From contig JAUQPQ010000039.1 in assembly GCA_030550295.1 (NCBI GenBank), positions 1-14,120 of the forward strand: a DNA stretch of 14,120 nt, given 5' to 3'. How positions within the stretch are numbered: position 1 is the first letter of the stretch; each line of letters starts with the position of its first letter. Made by a program: the position numbers and the translations under genes. Source of the stretch: Chloroflexota bacterium (lineage in GTDB: Bacteria > Chloroflexota > Dehalococcoidia > SM23-28-2 > HRBIN24). The notes below the pieces were generated by a model that did no database searches, was not told the origin of the DNA, and saw only the letters and a list, made by a program, of their open reading frames with translations. Positions 13,807 through 14,120 of the stretch are shown here, piece after piece.

Positions 13807-14120
13807 CATGGGATCCCCTTGCCCTGGAGGCGCAGGCGCCATCTATCGGCGCTGTCTTGGGCGAAGATTCGCTCCAGGAGGCGTCCCAGCTTGCTCCGTG
13901 GCGGGGAGGAAGCGGCTACCTGCCAGGAGCCTGGATAGGCTAGCTCAGGGCGTCCTATGGCCTTGGCGAGGGCCTGCCATTGGGCCTCTCTTTCTAGGGC
14001 TATGGCGATGTATCCATCGCGGCATCGGTAGCGGCGGCGCACGGCTGAGGCGCTGGTCATAGGAGCTGCCTTTATCGCCAGTTGTGGCTGAAGGCGAAGC
14101 GGTGAGGCCCCAGGACGCGC
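13800..14120 (-). CDS. CaiB/BaiF-like CoA-transferase, C-terminal part, runs off right edge and ends early
   Basis: The frame is open from base 14120 to a TGA at 13800-13802, giving 106 visible residues. The stretch YRCRDGYIAIALEREAQWQA, then AIGRPELA, and W-R-x-x-L-x-x-K-G-I-P-C match the small-domain region of CaiB/BaiF enzymes, usually near residue 230-320 of about 400. In the family the G-[VI]-P-C segment is followed by roughly 80-100 more residues. Here the protein stops two residues after Ile, at C-H, directly against the convergent MFS gene, so the C-terminal part is missing. An internal Met at 14060 could start an 86-residue protein, but the open frame upstream (SAVRRRYRCRDG context) favours a longer gene. 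It may be a degraded gene, an unusually short variant or one half of a tandem-domain enzyme. Confidence 0.65.
   Translation of the reverse strand, partial: ARPGASPLRLQPQLAIKAAPMTSASAVRRRYRCRDGYIAIALEREAQWQALAKAIGRPELAYPGSWQVAASSPPRSKLGRLLERIFAQDSADRWRLRLQGKGIPCH

Noticed and set aside
1..14120. Search for CRISPR arrays, tRNA/rRNA genes, transposases, integrases and attachment sites
   Set aside because: No regularly spaced repeats, cloverleaf-like intergenic stretch, DDE/recombinase motif or flanking direct repeats were seen. Intergenic space is at most about 190 bases.

Overview
The window looks like ordinary bacterial chromosome from a GC-rich organism. Coding density is high, many genes overlap or sit a few bases apart, and most starts have purine-rich Shine-Dalgarno sites. 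The phylum cannot be proven here. MurT/GatD amidation of peptidoglycan, a lipoprotein class B penicillin-binding protein with a MecA-like N-terminal domain, heteromeric-type acyl-CoA dehydrogenases and CaiB/BaiF CoA-transferases would fit a monoderm-type bacterium such as an uncultured Chloroflexota member or an actinobacterium. Chloroflexota is my weak preference, because the small helical proteins at 7312-7983 resemble proteins I remember from that phylum. No rRNA, tRNA, CRISPR array, insertion sequence or integrase was seen.

Layout. (1) 1-3192, acyl-CoA metabolism: the N-terminal part of a CaiB/BaiF CoA-transferase runs left off the window. A tandem pair of acyl-CoA dehydrogenases diverges from it, and the two members keep complementary halves of the active site. 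The spacer between the divergent units holds two dyads about five helical turns apart. (2) 6434-3220, minus strand: SAM methyltransferase, murT, gatD, a tight operon; the last two amidate D-Glu of lipid II. (3) 6621-8554, plus strand: hinT, a terminator, a small three-helix membrane protein, a cassette of three overlapping small unknown genes, and a small class II aldolase-family protein. (4) 11033-8560, minus strand: a lipoprotein class B PBP followed directly by a small HExxH zincin. (5) 11101-13806, plus strand: an ArsB/NhaD/SLC13-type ion transporter and an MFS permease. (6) 14120-13800, minus strand: the C-terminal part of another CaiB/BaiF-like CoA-transferase, which seems to stop earlier than the family normally does.

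Two themes stand out. One is CoA-thioester catabolism at the left, with a further CoA-transferase at the right edge. The other is cell-envelope building: lipid II amidation and transpeptidation. The least explained parts are the small-gene cassette at 7312-7983, the methyltransferase coupled to murT-gatD, and the divergent regulatory region at 684-820.
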